From: Apostichopus parvimensis
Taxonomy: Eukaryota > Echinodermata > Holothuroidea > Aspidochirotida > Stichopodidae
Length of the DNA: 64,000 bases
NCBI GenBank assembly: GCA_000934455.1
Contig: KN885349.1
Span: 96,088 to 160,087 of the forward strand
Direction of reading: 5' to 3'
The notes under the pieces were generated by a model. The model worked only from the letters and a program-made list of their open reading frames with translations, was not told the origin of the DNA and did not search any database. Both the position numbers and the translations under genes were made by a program. Every line of letters starts with the position of its first letter. The stretch's first letter is position 1. Of the stretch, positions 48,102 to 62,124 are shown piece after piece.

Positions 48102-50063
48102 GTGTAGAAATACAAAAGTCGGGTTTTGATAGGCAGACATTAATGTCATCAAATTTTACCATTCCTAGAGTGTTTGATTTGCACGCTGCATACCGCTTAT
48201 TAGACTTGTTTGTTTTCACGTTACAAACTTGAACAATTGGAGGTTAATGTTGTCCTTATTCTGTATTGCAAAATCACTATATCTGGCATCACATTCCAGT
48301 GAAAAGTTACTGACAGCAAAATAAGTATATCTTTGTTTTATTAATATTGTTATACTATTTACATGTTAAAACGGATGTCATGTCTCGAATTTACTTCCAG
48401 AAGTAAATTACAAATGGGTATTCTTAGCAATTTGGTCCTTGTATTACATTATTTAAAAAGCGCCCTCATTTTAAGAGTTAGCGGGATCTTGAATCATGTT
48501 TCGCGGACATTTCAAGAACACAACTCGGCGTATTCAACCCTTCCTGAAAGAAAAAGCATTGCTATCTTTTGCTCTTTTCACCAACCCTACATCATACAGT
48601 GGTGACGGAGGCAGTGATCCATTTTAGTTCCAAATCATTAAACTGAAGGAATACCGTACACTGTTTTTGTTGTTTGTTATCGGTTAACTAGTCATTACTA
48701 TTTGTCACTGAAACGCTTCCATAGTAACATGACGACGTTAGCTTGTAAACGAAATTTGATCGTGTTACATAGGCTATCCCAATGATAAATTAATCAAGGT
48801 GTGAAAATGTTGCTTGGCTTTCGTGTCGATAGGTCAACTAATTCCACGTTCCACGTGGCTATATACTTAAAAGAGGGAAATAAGGGCAAGTTTCGTAGAA
48901 ATAGACACAATAATTTAAGCAAATACGTTGGCAAACCGTGTCCAAGATCACAAGCCGTTGCTCCCCTCCGTCCATTCTCTCTCTGACGCACGTAAATGTT
49001 AAGATATATCTGTGTGGAATAGTGATCATATGTAGGCTCAGGAAGATATCAATGTATTGTATGCAAATGAGACTTGGAATATGAATATACTCTTTAACCG
49101 GTTAAAAGTCACTATGCAAGCAACAAGATAAAATATATCAGATACGACGTATATTGCAAAGTACAACTAATGTGGAGACATCCACATATGCAAATGAAAC
49201 GTGGAGTATAAATATACCTTGTAACCGATTAATAATCTTCAAGCAAACAATTAGTTAAGTTGTACCAGGTACGAATTATGTTGAAAATTACAACAGATAT
49301 GAATTGTAGACAGTACAGAGTCACGTGAATTATGAACTTTAATACAGACAACAATTAAATTGATTCGTATTCAATCACAAGACTGGACAAACAATCACCA
49401 GTTTCTTTAATTAACGTTACATTGTAGGACGTTGGCGTGCCAGTTAACCTAAAGCAAACAACTGTATTTGAAATATCATTCGTATGCAACTTCAAGTCGG
49501 GTTTGGAAGACGCAATTTTTCCTGTAATTGAATGAAAGCTGTTAATATTTGGGACTTCATATTTGAAATTTGTCTTTGATGTAACGGTTAAAAAATTATT
49601 TCGATCTTGGATCTGGATACTATGGTAAGTAATCTATTACTGAAATTCAAATATATATGATTCTTACTTAGTCTTTACAACTAGGGCACCAACGGCGCAC
49701 ACTCACCTTCAATCAACCGAGTTTACCTGTAATGTAAAGGATATAACGCGTTTGAGAGCAATAACAGTTCATTGGGTTAACAAGTTTATATCTTATGTCA
49801 TAAGCTAAAGGTAATTGTTTAATTCTTTATTACCCCTTACATCAATAACAATCTCAAATCGCTTGATCAAGAATACAACAAAAAGGGGGCACATATATTC
49901 TGTTAAAATAGAAAGTGAAAGGAATACTTAAAGCAATTCCAAAACGCAAAGCAATATACGAAACAAACATAAGATAACGATTTATAACTGAATAACAGAG
50001 ACTTTAATGACAATGAAAGTGGTTCTGTGATACATGTTTCATAACGTAATTACTTCTAGCCTA

Positions 50064-50541
50064 AGACGGACGCACACTTTTCCGACCCGACTGCGATTTG
50101 ACGCAGCTGCGAGGAAAAATCAGTCGGGTCAATCCAGTTTGCGGGGAATTTTACTCCTGACCCAGCCACGATCCGACTGTCGGTCCTAGTTGTAACCAAA
50201 TCGGGTATATCAAAAATGTTGATATTCTTCGAGGCGTCGGGAGCTGTTGCGCTGCAGTTGAGTAGGGTCGTGACAATATGCAGCTCTCAACGACCCGACT
50301 CCGATCCGATTCTAATGGACATCCAAGGAGGAAGCGTTGTGAAATTAGGTGACGGTTATAGGCTCCCAAGTAGAATGATGAGGAGGACATCAAATTGTGT
50401 CGTCGAGCTAGTGTGCGGCTAACCTACAATCTGACTACGACCCCACGCCGACCCAACTAGGTAGCCACGATTGTCTCGAACTCATCCGTAACGATTAGTC
50501 GGGGTGAGTTGCGTCGGGTCGGTGCAGTGTCGGCCGACCTT
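50064..50541. mobile_element. Candidate TIR element with repeated CGACCCGAC motifs
   Basis: GC-rich block with inverted ends (AGACGGACGCACACTTTTCC and, inverted, AAGGTCGGCCGACACTGCAC, both followed by GACCCGAC) and a possible TA duplication (50062-50063 and 50542-50543). CGACCCGAC/GTCGGGTC words recur through it in both orientations. Absent from copy A. Superfamily not identified. Confidence 0.5.
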
Positions 50542-51959
50542 TACTCCTCAGCAAAATACCTAAATGTTCATATAATCGTTCAAACAATTTCGTGCTCACA
50601 ATTAGTTCAAAGTAGTCCATTTAATAATTACATGAAAGGTTACAGTAAAGCTATTTCATTAAAAGTTACGAAAAAGGTAGCCATATAAACGAAATATACC
50701 AAGAAATAAGATACAGCGTGGTAATTTTTTTCCCATGTAAATGAGCCATCTGAATTATTCAGCAACTCAAAAGAGCCACCTCTGTCACAATAGCAGGATG
50801 GGGACAGAAACATTATCCTGATTACCCTCGCCTTTCAACGGGCGTTGATTCCTCTATCCTTACATCTCCACCCCTGCTACTACTTCAGTGGTAAAATATA
50901 GAAGCTAACTATGAAGAACCCATGACGTAGTGGTGTAGAAATATTTTACCAAAAAATGAGTAAGGTAGTATATTAAAAAAAGACATGGTGGAAGATGCTC
51001 TATTACGTCAGAATGTTATCCAATCATTTAATTAACTCTTCAAGAAATATATCGCAACAGTAATAACAGTTCTGGAATCCCAGTTTTGTTTACCATACAG
51101 CATACATGAACATTGTCAGATGTTATATTCCTGCAATGGCTATAATTTCAGAACATCCGTTCCTAACATTACATTCAACATTTTAAGCTGGAGAATAGTA
51201 AGATGAATTACATTTTTTTTTTGCCTTTCACTTACCTTAATATTTTTTTAGCTATAGCAATCACATTCAATCAGTACTTCTCTCTTTAATAATTCCATAT
51301 TTTGAGGTCAAATATCGCAAATGACAATGGTTTTGGAGGTTTCAGATATAAAATAGTAACATAGTCCAATTAAACCGCTTAACATTTACTAGATAAATTA
51401 CATTTAGTAAGGTCACATGCCTCCCCCGCCATGTCTAACAAATCGGCTACCTCAGTCCCACGATTGTATTAAAAGCCCCCCCCCAAAAAAAACAAAAAAA
51501 ACAAAACAAAAACAAAAAAACTTGGGGTTGTAGTAATGTAGAATTAAGTGAGGCCGAAGTATTCATTGGTAAAATATGCGAATTGAAGGTTCTTACAGCC
51601 AGAACTAGTCTCTAATTTCCCTCTATTGTCAATCCCATATGTGCAATATTTATACTAGCCTGACAATACTTAATGGGGTGTGAAGAAAGGGGATTTGGAT
51701 GAACCGTTTAAATTAATTTTTCTGATCCATAACCCGGGACAATTGAAATGGCCTGCTCAGGCGTTCCTGTGATTAACAATAGAACGATTGAAAACCTTTA
51801 TAGCTTATAGGTGAATTGTTATATGAACCTGATGCAGATGAAATATCGATAATAATCTATTCAAAGAAGAGACTAATTAACTTCATTGTTTGTTTTTTTT
51901 CGACAAATGTACTGTGAATCTTCGAATCTTACACCATTATGGAAGTGATATATTACAAC

Positions 51960-54640
51960 CTCATTGCGTACAAATTCTTTAAGCTGAACACCATGTGTAA
52001 TACATATTTAACATAATGATGTTTATAGTTTTAAACATATTTTGCTTTCTCAAAATTGAAACGCAATTGATGAAGGCAAACTAGCACCACATTCTATATA
52101 GACAGAATTGATCAGTCTGTTCACAATTGTAAACTGTGATATTGAAGCATATTTAATGAAAGATGACTTAACTTTAATATTGATCACAGAGCTATGATTA
52201 ACTTTTGTTTTTATATAACAAACATCAGCCGAGGCTTGTACAACCGTATAAGGTGAATAACAGATATATAAGTGCCGGTAGCACGACGCCATCCCCAGGT
52301 TTCATATACTAACAACAACAACAACAGAAAGTTCATTACGAGTCAATTAATTCGGTCCAAAGGACGATCATTAGGAGAAAACATTTTGATATACACAAGA
52401 TAGGAACATTAAGGTCTTAAAAGTTTACCTATTAGTAAGTATGTTTATTCAATGGGTGGTTTACTCAGTCCTTGTGTTTCAAGTACATACATTGTGCGAC
52501 TTTGAACGTCACTGGCGGTGGCAAGTATGGATATAGCGTAGGCTAGTGAACTTCATACCTAATCAGAGCGATTTAGTGAAACAAAACCAGACGAATTAAA
52601 AATAACATTCGCCCCTTCCTTCTGTGAGATCCACATTCAGTCATATAAAAAGAGTGAACTATTCGAAAATATATGCAAATGAACAATGGAAATCTACCTG
52701 GGAAATTATAAACGAAGGAAGTTAACAAAACAATTATGGCTAGAAAAGCTAGCATCGAATCGGTTTCTCTGCTCTTTTACATTATTTGACAAGTCATTAC
52801 AGAAGCAGACAGCAAGAGAGACATAACCCACATATTGCATATGTAGCATTATTGTGTAAAGATACACATCTAGCTGTTGGGAATGCTAACAGAACATCCA
52901 GGCTTATATTGTTTACACAAGACAAAAGTCCGTAAAATAACCGCGATTCGTAAAACAAATTTCAACAGTTAACTTGCTGGTAATAAAATCAGTTGCATGC
53001 ACACGTCAGGCTACAACAGTAACTAACAAAACATGGAAAACAAAATGTTCAGGTAGACACTGGTGTAAAGAAGACTGGAAAAATTATCCTTGAAGTTACA
53101 ATCTCGACGTTCTGAAATATATCGTGACACACAATAAGGTATTAAATTAAAAGTATCACGCATATATTAAGGTTCCTTCTAGACAACAAAGTCCAAGACT
53201 TACAACGTTAGAATTAATGAGTTCCATCCAAGACAAATCATTTTAACTCAACATCAGAGAACGAACTAGTATTTTTGATGGATTCTTTAGGCTGGGAGTT
53301 ATTTAATCTGGTATCCAATGTTTCGCAGACAAAACGTTCTTTCACTCAATGCAACTGAGCCTGTTAAGAAGATTCAAGCGAAGACACATATAAATACTTT
53401 TTATATTTCCATACTTGGTGCAGCTAATTTGACTTAAACGTATCCAAAATGTTTCACGTTGGAGGAGGTTCCCGACTATGATGACGATTACACCGTATTG
53501 CATATGAATGGTGACCTAATTGTTAATATTGACTGTACAGCTTGGTGACGGTTCGTAGGTCGTTCTATACACACGTATTGAATACTGCCCGTTAAATATG
53601 ATGCCTATGCTAAGATAATGCATGGCTCCTGAAATTACACAGTATCTAAAGTTATACCTTATATGAGGGAATTTGATTATTCGCGAACAAATATCCAAGT
53701 ATAGTTACTATAATACATACATATGATAAGGCCACTGGAACATGGATACTGTGAAATAGTGACAGCATACCACCATCATTACATGTTGAACAAGTGTTCA
53801 ACATTTTCAACTAGAGGTTTACCGCATTTATATAAAGTATCCTGGTAATTTTGGATTCATATTTTCATTTGGTTGACGCCAAACTCTCTAAGAATGGTTT
53901 TGGACTAAAAATTTATTCGGATTTTTTTTTAACGGAAACAAAACAATTACACAACCATGTTGCTGTGAGTCCTATTTCATTGAAAACAAATTGCAGTTAT
54001 TTGTCAAGTTATAAGAAAAGTTTATAAAAATGAAAGTGATAAACTTGGAAACAGATTTTAACAAATAATTCCCGACACTTCTTTCATGACATGAAAGTTA
54101 AGAAAATATCTAATTTTTCATCTTTTCATCGTCGGTTAGGTAATGTATGCAGTCTACAATGTTAACAATATTTTTCTTCGTAAACATTTTTTTAGGATAT
54201 TGATAGGTTAAATTATTCCTGCTTACAAGGTAAACTATTAACCACAACGGTAACAATGGTAAAAAGAATACAGTTTTGTGGTATTTGCTTGTTTGATAGT
54301 CCCCTTCCATCGGTTACATACATCGCTGGTCTACATGTTGAGAATCAATGCATATCTTTGTCATAGAATATTCATCCATGTGAAGCTGTCTCTTTAACTG
54401 AAGAGTAATGCAGCATACAAACTTGAACATGGATTTCATAATGTTCTTTTGCTACACACACATCACACCTAATGTGTCCAATTGTTCTGTTTATTCCATA
54501 GCCATGTTCATGGTACAATGGATTCATTCAATTGAAACAATTAATAACATTATTATAAAACAAATATTAAAAGGTACAAAACATTCAAATTATGTGCAAT
54601 AACATTCTTTGTTGAAAATCATAAAGGAAACTATGAAAAT
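51960..54640. other. 2.7 kb segment present only in duplication copy B
   Basis: Copy A passes directly from sequence like 51950 to sequence like 54640 (around 7090-7125). No open frame, terminal repeat or gene is recognised inside, so insertion in B and deletion in A cannot be told apart. Confidence 0.5.
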
Positions 54641-54929
54641 AAAAAAGATTGGAGATTGGAGTGCAGGGATAACAATTTCAAAGCAATTACTTACACTAGT
54701 CAAAACGTTTGAAAAGTGTCTCCATCGCGCCTTCCACCATCCTGCACGCATACAATCACATACATGAACGTAAATGCCTGTGCACATGGTAAACTGATCC
54801 TATATAAGCTCGGTGGGCAATGTATTAACTAAATATTTTAACTAAATATAGTGTGTAATTGCTTACAAGGTTTATTAATCAAAATGAAATCAATTGCATG
54901 GGATGTTTCAGGTTTAGATTGTATTAGTC

Positions 54930-55333
54930 CAGGGTTGTCCAACCTACGGCCCGCGGGCCACAGTCCGGCCCGCCGCAGGGTTGCGTCCGGCCCGCCAGAG
55001 ATGCTATACGGTGCGAAATTTAGTGAGCAGATTTATTGATAACAATTTGAAGCTATATAATCAATCATTCGAACCTTCTGGGTCCAAAAAACTGCATACA
55101 GGTCAGTTTGTGTGACACTCTCTCAGCGGAGGGGGGGGGGGGGCGGCTGGACTTTATTCATTTGTTTTATTAGGAAGGAAAATAAATCAGTGCGCTCCGC
55201 GCGCAGTGCTCACATTTTGTTGCCTTGGTCTTCGCGCAAAAAATCGAAAAATCGAGCGTAGGGTCCATGCGGCCCCCTCCTCCATCATAATCATTCCATG
55301 TGGCCCTCCTCTGCAAAAGGTTGGACAACTCTG
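54930..55333. mobile_element. hAT-type MITE with perfect 8-bp target duplication
   Basis: Ends CAGGGTTGTCCAACCTACGG and, inverted, CAGAGTTGTCCAACCTTTTG; flanked by TATTAGTC at 54922-54929 and 55334-55341. Copy A has the unoccupied site at about 7377-7390. GC-rich ends, no transposase. The 8-bp duplication and CAG termini are diagnostic for hAT. Confidence 0.9.
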
Positions 55334-58300
55334 TATTAGTCATATGTGTTAACTGTGCATATTGAAAAAATGAACTTTAAAACAGACTGCAGTTATACTA
55401 ATTAGTAAGCACACACAAACTGTTTAAATCACAACCTTTGATTGTCTAATTTAACATATGTAAACAACTGAAATATCTGAAATATCCGATATGGGTTGTA
55501 ATTAGCAAACACAACTGAGATGAATTGTCGATAGCGAGTCACGTACGCTATACGCCGTTGCATTTAGCACCCAGTGTTACCACTTGTAAAGACGTCGCCA
55601 TTTTGCCTGTAACTACATGAAAACTGTTTATGGTTGTAACCTCTTTAATTTAAAGGATGTCGATTTATTTCGACTTATGTTATGAATCCTTCATAGTAAA
55701 GGTAAGTAAATATATTGCTGAAACTATCCGACAGTGTTCTCAATGAGATTACTTTAAACTCGTTAACTATGCCCATTGTCTTGGTCTGACACACATGTTA
55801 TGCATGAATTTCTAGATACTTGTTTTGTAAAGTTAGCATAGCTTCCCAATTTTCTAGGCTACATGATAAAACGATCTGCTAGTTTCAAACTTTTATCACA
55901 TGTCCTCCTGATACTACTGTGAAGTAGCGTCAATGACGTTGCACTTCTAGTAAAGCGGAGGGGCAATTGTTACCGCTTTGGTGCGCGTTAACAGAACTTA
56001 AAGGGAACGTCTGATTTTTGATAACCCATTAACATAAAAACAAATTAATATTTTAGTTTTCGTTTTATTCGTCATCTTTTACACGTCGAGATGTCTAGAT
56101 GAGCAGGATTTTACTCGAATTTTTGTGTGGATAGACTTTAAGAACTCTTTAATTTCCTCGCTTTATTTTGTAAGTGATCAGACTCGAAATTTATCTTTCT
56201 TCTGGTCCCGCTGCCTTATTGCTATATCTATGTATACAAAAGTATACATCAATGTGATTTTATGGCAGAAAGAAACGCAACAAAACTCTACTGGACAGTA
56301 TTTATGACATGTATACAATTATTCGGACTTTTTAAACCTGTCTTCAGAGGATATAGGTAGCTTTATCGTTTCGGTACTTACATACCCCGGCGATTGCGGT
56401 GACCGCGTCAACCTTGTTGGGTCGCTCTGTTTCATAATCTTATTAGTTGTGATTTTGATGTTGTGATGTTGAGCTCTTGTCACAGAGAGGAATTAAATGT
56501 CTTCGGAATAAAAGGTCCGTGGGGGAGGGTGAAGCCCTTCAAATATTTAGGGTTTCTTGTTCCCCTGTAGCGTTTGCATCAACAAAATAAAAGTCGGAAT
56601 AAAGACTATTTACTTACTATGAAATTATGAAAACGTTGATTTATTTTTCAACGCTGCCCTTCTATTTTTACTATATTTTCAAGGTATAGACAACCCCCAA
56701 TGGTCTTACCCCTGGCTGTTGTTCAAATAATATCAACTTGATACCACGCAATCATATGTCTGTTTGACCAAATGTATGTGAAGTTAACGGTTCCATTTAA
56801 TTTAGATTACGGACCATACTTTGAAAAATGGATCATCTTAGATTTGAGTCATTGTTCTTAATGGATAATTGCCATACGTAAGCAGCGCGCCAATAGCTTG
56901 GTTACTAAATTGGATCAACTTGGTGCACCTTTTAAGTGATTAACCATATTTATTACAGTTCACAATCAATACAGCATTTAGCCGGTCATACAGTAAGTTA
57001 TCTGTAGGAATTGATCTGAACATAACAAATTTAAATAAAAGCTGGGGTTAGCTTTAATGGGAGAGGGAGCTACACAGGTTTTGGTTCTGTTTGCAGTTAT
57101 TAGTACTGATATTATTCGTAGGAAAGGAGACTGCCCCCTTGTCCATCTCCCACTGCGGATGTTCATAACCGCTTTGATTACGGTTAATATCCATAGACAT
57201 TCAAACGAAATATTCAGCATTAGTTCATATAGCTGGGCTGCGTTTATATTAACAACAAGCTAAAAATAGATTGGCCAATGAGTGTAAGCTCAATATATAT
57301 TAATACTGTTTTCTGAAGAGCTTATTTAGCCTTGAAGAAGACGACCTATTCTTTGAATGATATTAACGCAGTTACAGTAATTCACAGCACTTTATTCAAA
57401 GGAGGATAGTAGTTTTAATCATCCATTTTACTTTAAAGTCCATTCTGAACATTGATGTGCTATAATGGTCGTATTGCTACACTAGTGATGTGACAACAGT
57501 GCAACCTCGTAAACGTCAAGCACGATATGTCATGCATATTTAACACCATGCTGTTTTTGCTTTATAACATATTTTAAATTTTGAAAATGCCAACGCGACT
57601 GAGAAAAACAATCTAGCACTATGGCAGAAGTGACGAAACAGTGTTGATAATACAAGTTTCATCATATACTGAAACTCTTTAGTTTGTAGCATATTTACTT
57701 AACATTAAATTTTATTTAAGTGTTAATAATTTCTATGTTGATAGAATCATCTTTTCCATTTAGAACAGGTCAGCGAATTATTTTTTTCGCAATAAACCAT
57801 ACAAGTCGTCTCACTTGTATTTATGAGTGGTTAGCATGTTAGTTTAACATTATAACCATTTCTCTGTCATCCTTAACTAATAAGCCTAAACCGAAAGGTC
57901 ATCCTCATTCACTGAATTCGGTTCAAAGAAAGATTGTTTGAGGCAAACAATTAAATATAAATCAGATAAGAAAACGTTCAGGACAAATATCTGTTGGCTA
58001 AATGATTGATTTTTGATCTGTTCGATTGAACTAGATATAAATGGCATAATACAATATTTATCGCGATATCATTCAATCATTTTCTTTGATACATAACTTA
58101 ACTTCTCAAATGACCTTTGTTTAATGAATTTTTGGTTAACATTAATTGCACACAACATAAACTATATGAAATGGAAGATAAACTTAATGTTGCAAAAGAA
58201 CTAATTTCGTCTAAATTTTTGGGTCAAATTTCTTCATGATATTGTGTGCTACAAATAGTCAACGGACTGAGGGTCTTCACTTTTTACATTTTGCTCACAC

Positions 58301-59224
58301 TATGGCCAAAAAGGGCTTACTTGCTGTAGCAATGTAAGTGAGCAAATTACATTTATTTTGCTGAGATCAGAAAGTGGTTCAGTAATGCACTTGACAGTAA
58401 GTACCTCCTTTTATTTATATTAATAAAGAAATGTTTTAAACAACATGGTCAGTGAATTGCCTTCATTTGACAGTGATTCAAAGGAAAACATTCACAGAAA
58501 ATATCAACTTCGCACTAAAAATACATCATTGGGTTGCAAGTTTTCGCTAATCTTAGGTATTTTATGTCAAATTTCAATATTATGGTTCTCAAGTACACTG
58601 CCTAGAAGAGCAGCATTACGTTTTTATTCGAAGGCAATAATTCATAACCCCCACTCCCGCCGACATACACATAAGTAAAGAAATAATTATATTCACAGAA
58701 AATCCGAAAGTTCAACCACATCCTATCGTGTCAGTCCGAAGGTCTAACTTTTTGTAAATAGAGATTGCTATAAATCAGATAACAGTTCTAGTGGTGTAAT
58801 TAAACATATCTCCTTAATTGATATTAGGTATAGTACACGCATTCATAGTGCTCGCGTTAAAGCTACACATGCGGAGTGCTATAAGTTTTCCCTGTTGTAC
58901 ATATATTTCAACTTTTAGTTGTCCGTAGTGAGAGACATTTGGTTCCTAAGCAGCACTTGGGTGCATTAAACACGATAAGCATTTTCCTATATATAGTTAG
59001 TTAACATCAACTAGATATCGTGTAAACGCCGAATGAAAAAGTACTCTTTTTTCCAGATTACTTGTAGATTAGTTACCCCGATTGCCAAACTGTAAATCTA
59101 GCATGTTTTTTGTTGTTGAAGGGGGACGAAGGAAATAGAACACTTGCATTAAAGCTTCTGACAGATCATCTATATGGTCCCACATATGTATCCTTTCACA
59201 GTTCGGTGATGACATTTCAAGATA

Positions 59225-59420
59225 ATGGAAAACCTTAAGTCAAAGCTTGAAACATTAGAGGTGGATCCATCAGATGAACAAGCCAGTGGATATGAAGAAC
59301 CGTTACTATCATCATCTGCTCAAGCCGCACAAGCTTCTGCGACGTCATTGCAGTCAACTGAAAGACCTAAGTTTGCTGTTAGAAATGATTATTTGACGTC
59401 ACCAGTTACCGAGAATCAAG
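59225..59420 (+). CDS. NLR B exon 1: polar N-terminal region
   Basis: Encodes MENLKSKLETLEV... with the conserved DEQASGYEEP segment; 196 nt, donor AAG|GTTTGT, phase 1. Carries about six residues (around RPKFAVRND) not in A. The overlapping nine-residue uORF at 59209-59238 is conserved with gene A. Confidence 0.8.
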
Positions 59421-62124
59421 GTTTGTTTTATGTAGTGTTGCGCTCAAATGACCATGTCCTGTCAAGGGAATATAGTTATCTCTGTTACTATTAATTTCTT
59501 TTTCTTTACACTTAAGTGTGTGAGAATTGTGGTGTTTGGTATATATGTTATGAGATCGGTTGTTTAATTCAACCTTGTTTCCAAAATACTTTCTCCATGT
59601 AAGAAAAGTCATTTATATGTAAAAATGACGATATATTTCCAATCCCTTTGATGGGCATTTTTCCTAAATAATGAGTTTGTGTTTATGTTTTGAAGGGTAA
59701 AGCTCAAAGAACTATGAACTTCTATTAGCTTGTTGACATTATTGACAAATTTGCACTACCAAAAATTTGTTTATTTAACTATTACGCTTTTCCTACGTTA
59801 TTCATTTTCTTCTCATGTTATTCAATATTATATTGCACCATTGCATTTTCTTGCAACGGTATTCTACGAAATCATTCACCTAGTAATGAACGACACTTAT
59901 AGTGATAAAATTGAAAATATTTGTGCTCCTTCTTTTGGAAATCGTATCACATTTAGTTGTAGAATATTAGGTGGAGTTTCTCAGGAAGCTTTTACAATGT
60001 TTTCGGATTCCTAACACACACTTAATTTTCGGTGTAGACATTGCTTCTTATATGTGGGTCTTGATTTCACTTTTCTATTGGTAATATTTTGTGCGTTACA
60101 AGTTCCCAATGTACACATTTCTTATTCAAAGTAACAAACAAAGATTCATAGTGTTACCACTTTACATCTCCCGGCCTCCTCAAAAGAAGAAAACAAAAAG
60201 TAAAACATAATTGAAATACAGTATTAAAAGGGATTTTAAAAGTTATTCAACCGAATGATAAGATTAGTTTAGTATATATGCAATGACCAGAATAGCTCCA
60301 AATATTTTGAATTTTGCGTTATTTGTTAATCTCTAGGTTACTTACGCACGCAATCTTCAATCATCAGAACAGTTGTACTAGGTTGCTTACAAGAACTATA
60401 GTAAGCACAACAGTTTCATATCTGGTAGTGCTACTAAGAGAAAATTCTTCTCGATAGACTCGCCTAAGGATGTGGATCAAGCCTCATACCTAGAACTTAA
60501 ACACAAATCTTATTTCGATCTTGTTTCTGCGAGTATGTACATACATTACCTCATGATATGTAACTTTCCTCCGCCTCCGTAAAGTCGAGTTTTGCATTTC
60601 TTCACAGATAGAAAGTCTCTTTTAGTAAATGCCTTGAAAAGGCGATATAGGATACAATACGACGCTATCCAACCAATACCGTACATTAAGGAGAGACTAT
60701 ATTGTGTAGATAAGGTATTTGTAGAAGGAGGTACAGAGTTCTATTCTGTTAGGAGAACAGCAGATACAGGTGAATGGGTACGTGTGAATTCTTACAGAGA
60801 TATCTTCACAGACTCCCGAATTAAATCCAAGCGTCGTATCATAGAAGCAGGGGCCGGGTATGGCAAGTCAACTGTAACCCTACAGCTTGCCTATGATTGG
60901 TGCAACGGTGTAGAAAGTTCACCTCTGAAAGACGTAGAAATTCTGATTCTCCTCCGGTTAAGACAGCTTGGAAATGTCAAATCTATCTACAAAGCAATCA
61001 AACTTTTCATGTTAGCAGACGAACCGCGAATCAAATCCAATGATGTTAAAAATATCATTAAAAGTTGTTCTTCTGTTGAGATACTTCTTGACGGATATGA
61101 CGAGTATCCTGATAAGGACAAAGGTACAGGAAGTGACGTAGACCGAATAATTACAAATGATCTGTTTGAGGATTTTGACGCATCCTTAACAACCAGATAT
61201 CTTCCAAAGGACTATGACAGATATAATACTAAGCGAGTGAGATTAGTTGGATTTGACGAGAAAGCACGTGATCAGTACATTCGTAAGGCTATTGCTAGAG
61301 ATGACGAAGAGGTTGTTGAGGACATAAAGCGCGCTTTGAAAGCAAACCCGATACTTGACGAGTTATGTCAGGTTCCTCTCTTATTTGTTATGTTTGCTCA
61401 CATGACTCACGAAAAGGAATATTTTCAAACATTCAAATCGGTTACAGAATTCTTTCGCCACATGATCCAATGTTTCCATAATCACATGAGAAAGAAATCC
61501 ATGGATAAGAATACAAAGAAGCACATGAGTGAGTATGAAATTGAGCATACTGAACTGAGTAATGTAGCTTTTGAGGGCCTCAGTAACGAAAACCAACAAC
61601 TTTCATGGGGTAGGGAAAAACTCGGTAAACGACTTGGTCAAGGTTTTTATGATCACTATATCTTAGTTGGTATCTTGGTAGAGGAAGAAGTAGCTGACGT
61701 CACAAATGAAATGACCGCAGCTAACCACATACGGACGAAGACCGAAGCAAGGTTCTACCACAAGCTGTTCTGTGAATATTATGCATCTTTTGCATTGGTA
61801 ATTAAGGTTGCTGCTGCCAAAAATGCAAATAAGGTGAAGAAAATTCTTGATAAAATAGATCCATTCGATCTTCAATACCTCTATCGATTCAGCTGTGGGA
61901 TTGACGCTAAAGCTGGGAACAAGATCATAAAATACTTGAAGGGAAGGGAAGACTGTGAAGAGTTTGTCATACTCTGCATCCTGGAACAAGCTGGAGAGAT
62001 AGATGATGACATCAAGAAAAGTGTCAGAGAGATCTGCTCGAAGGGGCTTTTACTCCGTTGTAATGACAACAAGCTGATTCAAAGATCATCTATTCAGCTC
62101 TTGGACATTGCATCTAAATATGAT
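59225..62124 (+). CDS. NLR-type NACHT protein gene B, 5' part
   Basis: Paralogue of gene A: exon 1 59225-59420 and exon 2 60608-62124 with the same splice phases (1, 0), giving 571 codons in the window. The start is fixed by an in-frame TGA at 59210-59212. The protein is about nine-tenths identical to A by eye, with Walker A GAGYGKST (A has EPGYGKST), Walker B ILLDGYDEY and FYHKLFCEYYA. No break is seen. Since exon 3 of A lies 3.9 kb after its NACHT exon, the remaining exons of B are expected beyond 64000. Intron 1 is 1187 bases versus 701 in A. Confidence 0.85.
60608..62124 (+). CDS. NLR B exon 2: NACHT domain
   Basis: Acceptor TTTCTTCACAG, donor GAT|GTAAGTAAG; 1517 nt, phase 1 to 0. Complete NACHT motif set as in A, one codon shorter near the TADTGEWV segment. 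Confidence 0.9.

Larger units (their letters stand above)
43400..49050. other. Spacer between the two NLR genes
   Basis: No gene is supported. It holds a GA repeat (about 45595-45612), a weak tRNA-like segment (47575-47640) and a hAT-type element (47777-48101). Confidence 0.55.

Noticed and set aside
47901-48232. Overlapping frames on both strands around 48.0-48.2 kb
   Set aside because: They are translations of the GC-rich hAT-type element, not genes.
48801-48986. 61-codon plus-strand frame at 48.8-49.0 kb
   Set aside because: Basic, short, without homologue I recognise, splice context or a copy in block A.
53330-53375. GCAGACAAAACGTTCTTTC resembling the start of the NACHT exon
   Set aside because: The similarity covers fewer than 25 bases and no NACHT coding sequence follows.
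59730-60014. 94-codon open frame in NLR B intron 1
   Set aside because: No counterpart in gene A, no recognisable domain and no convincing splice sites; a weak immunoglobulin-like look (ITFSCRILGG) is not enough.
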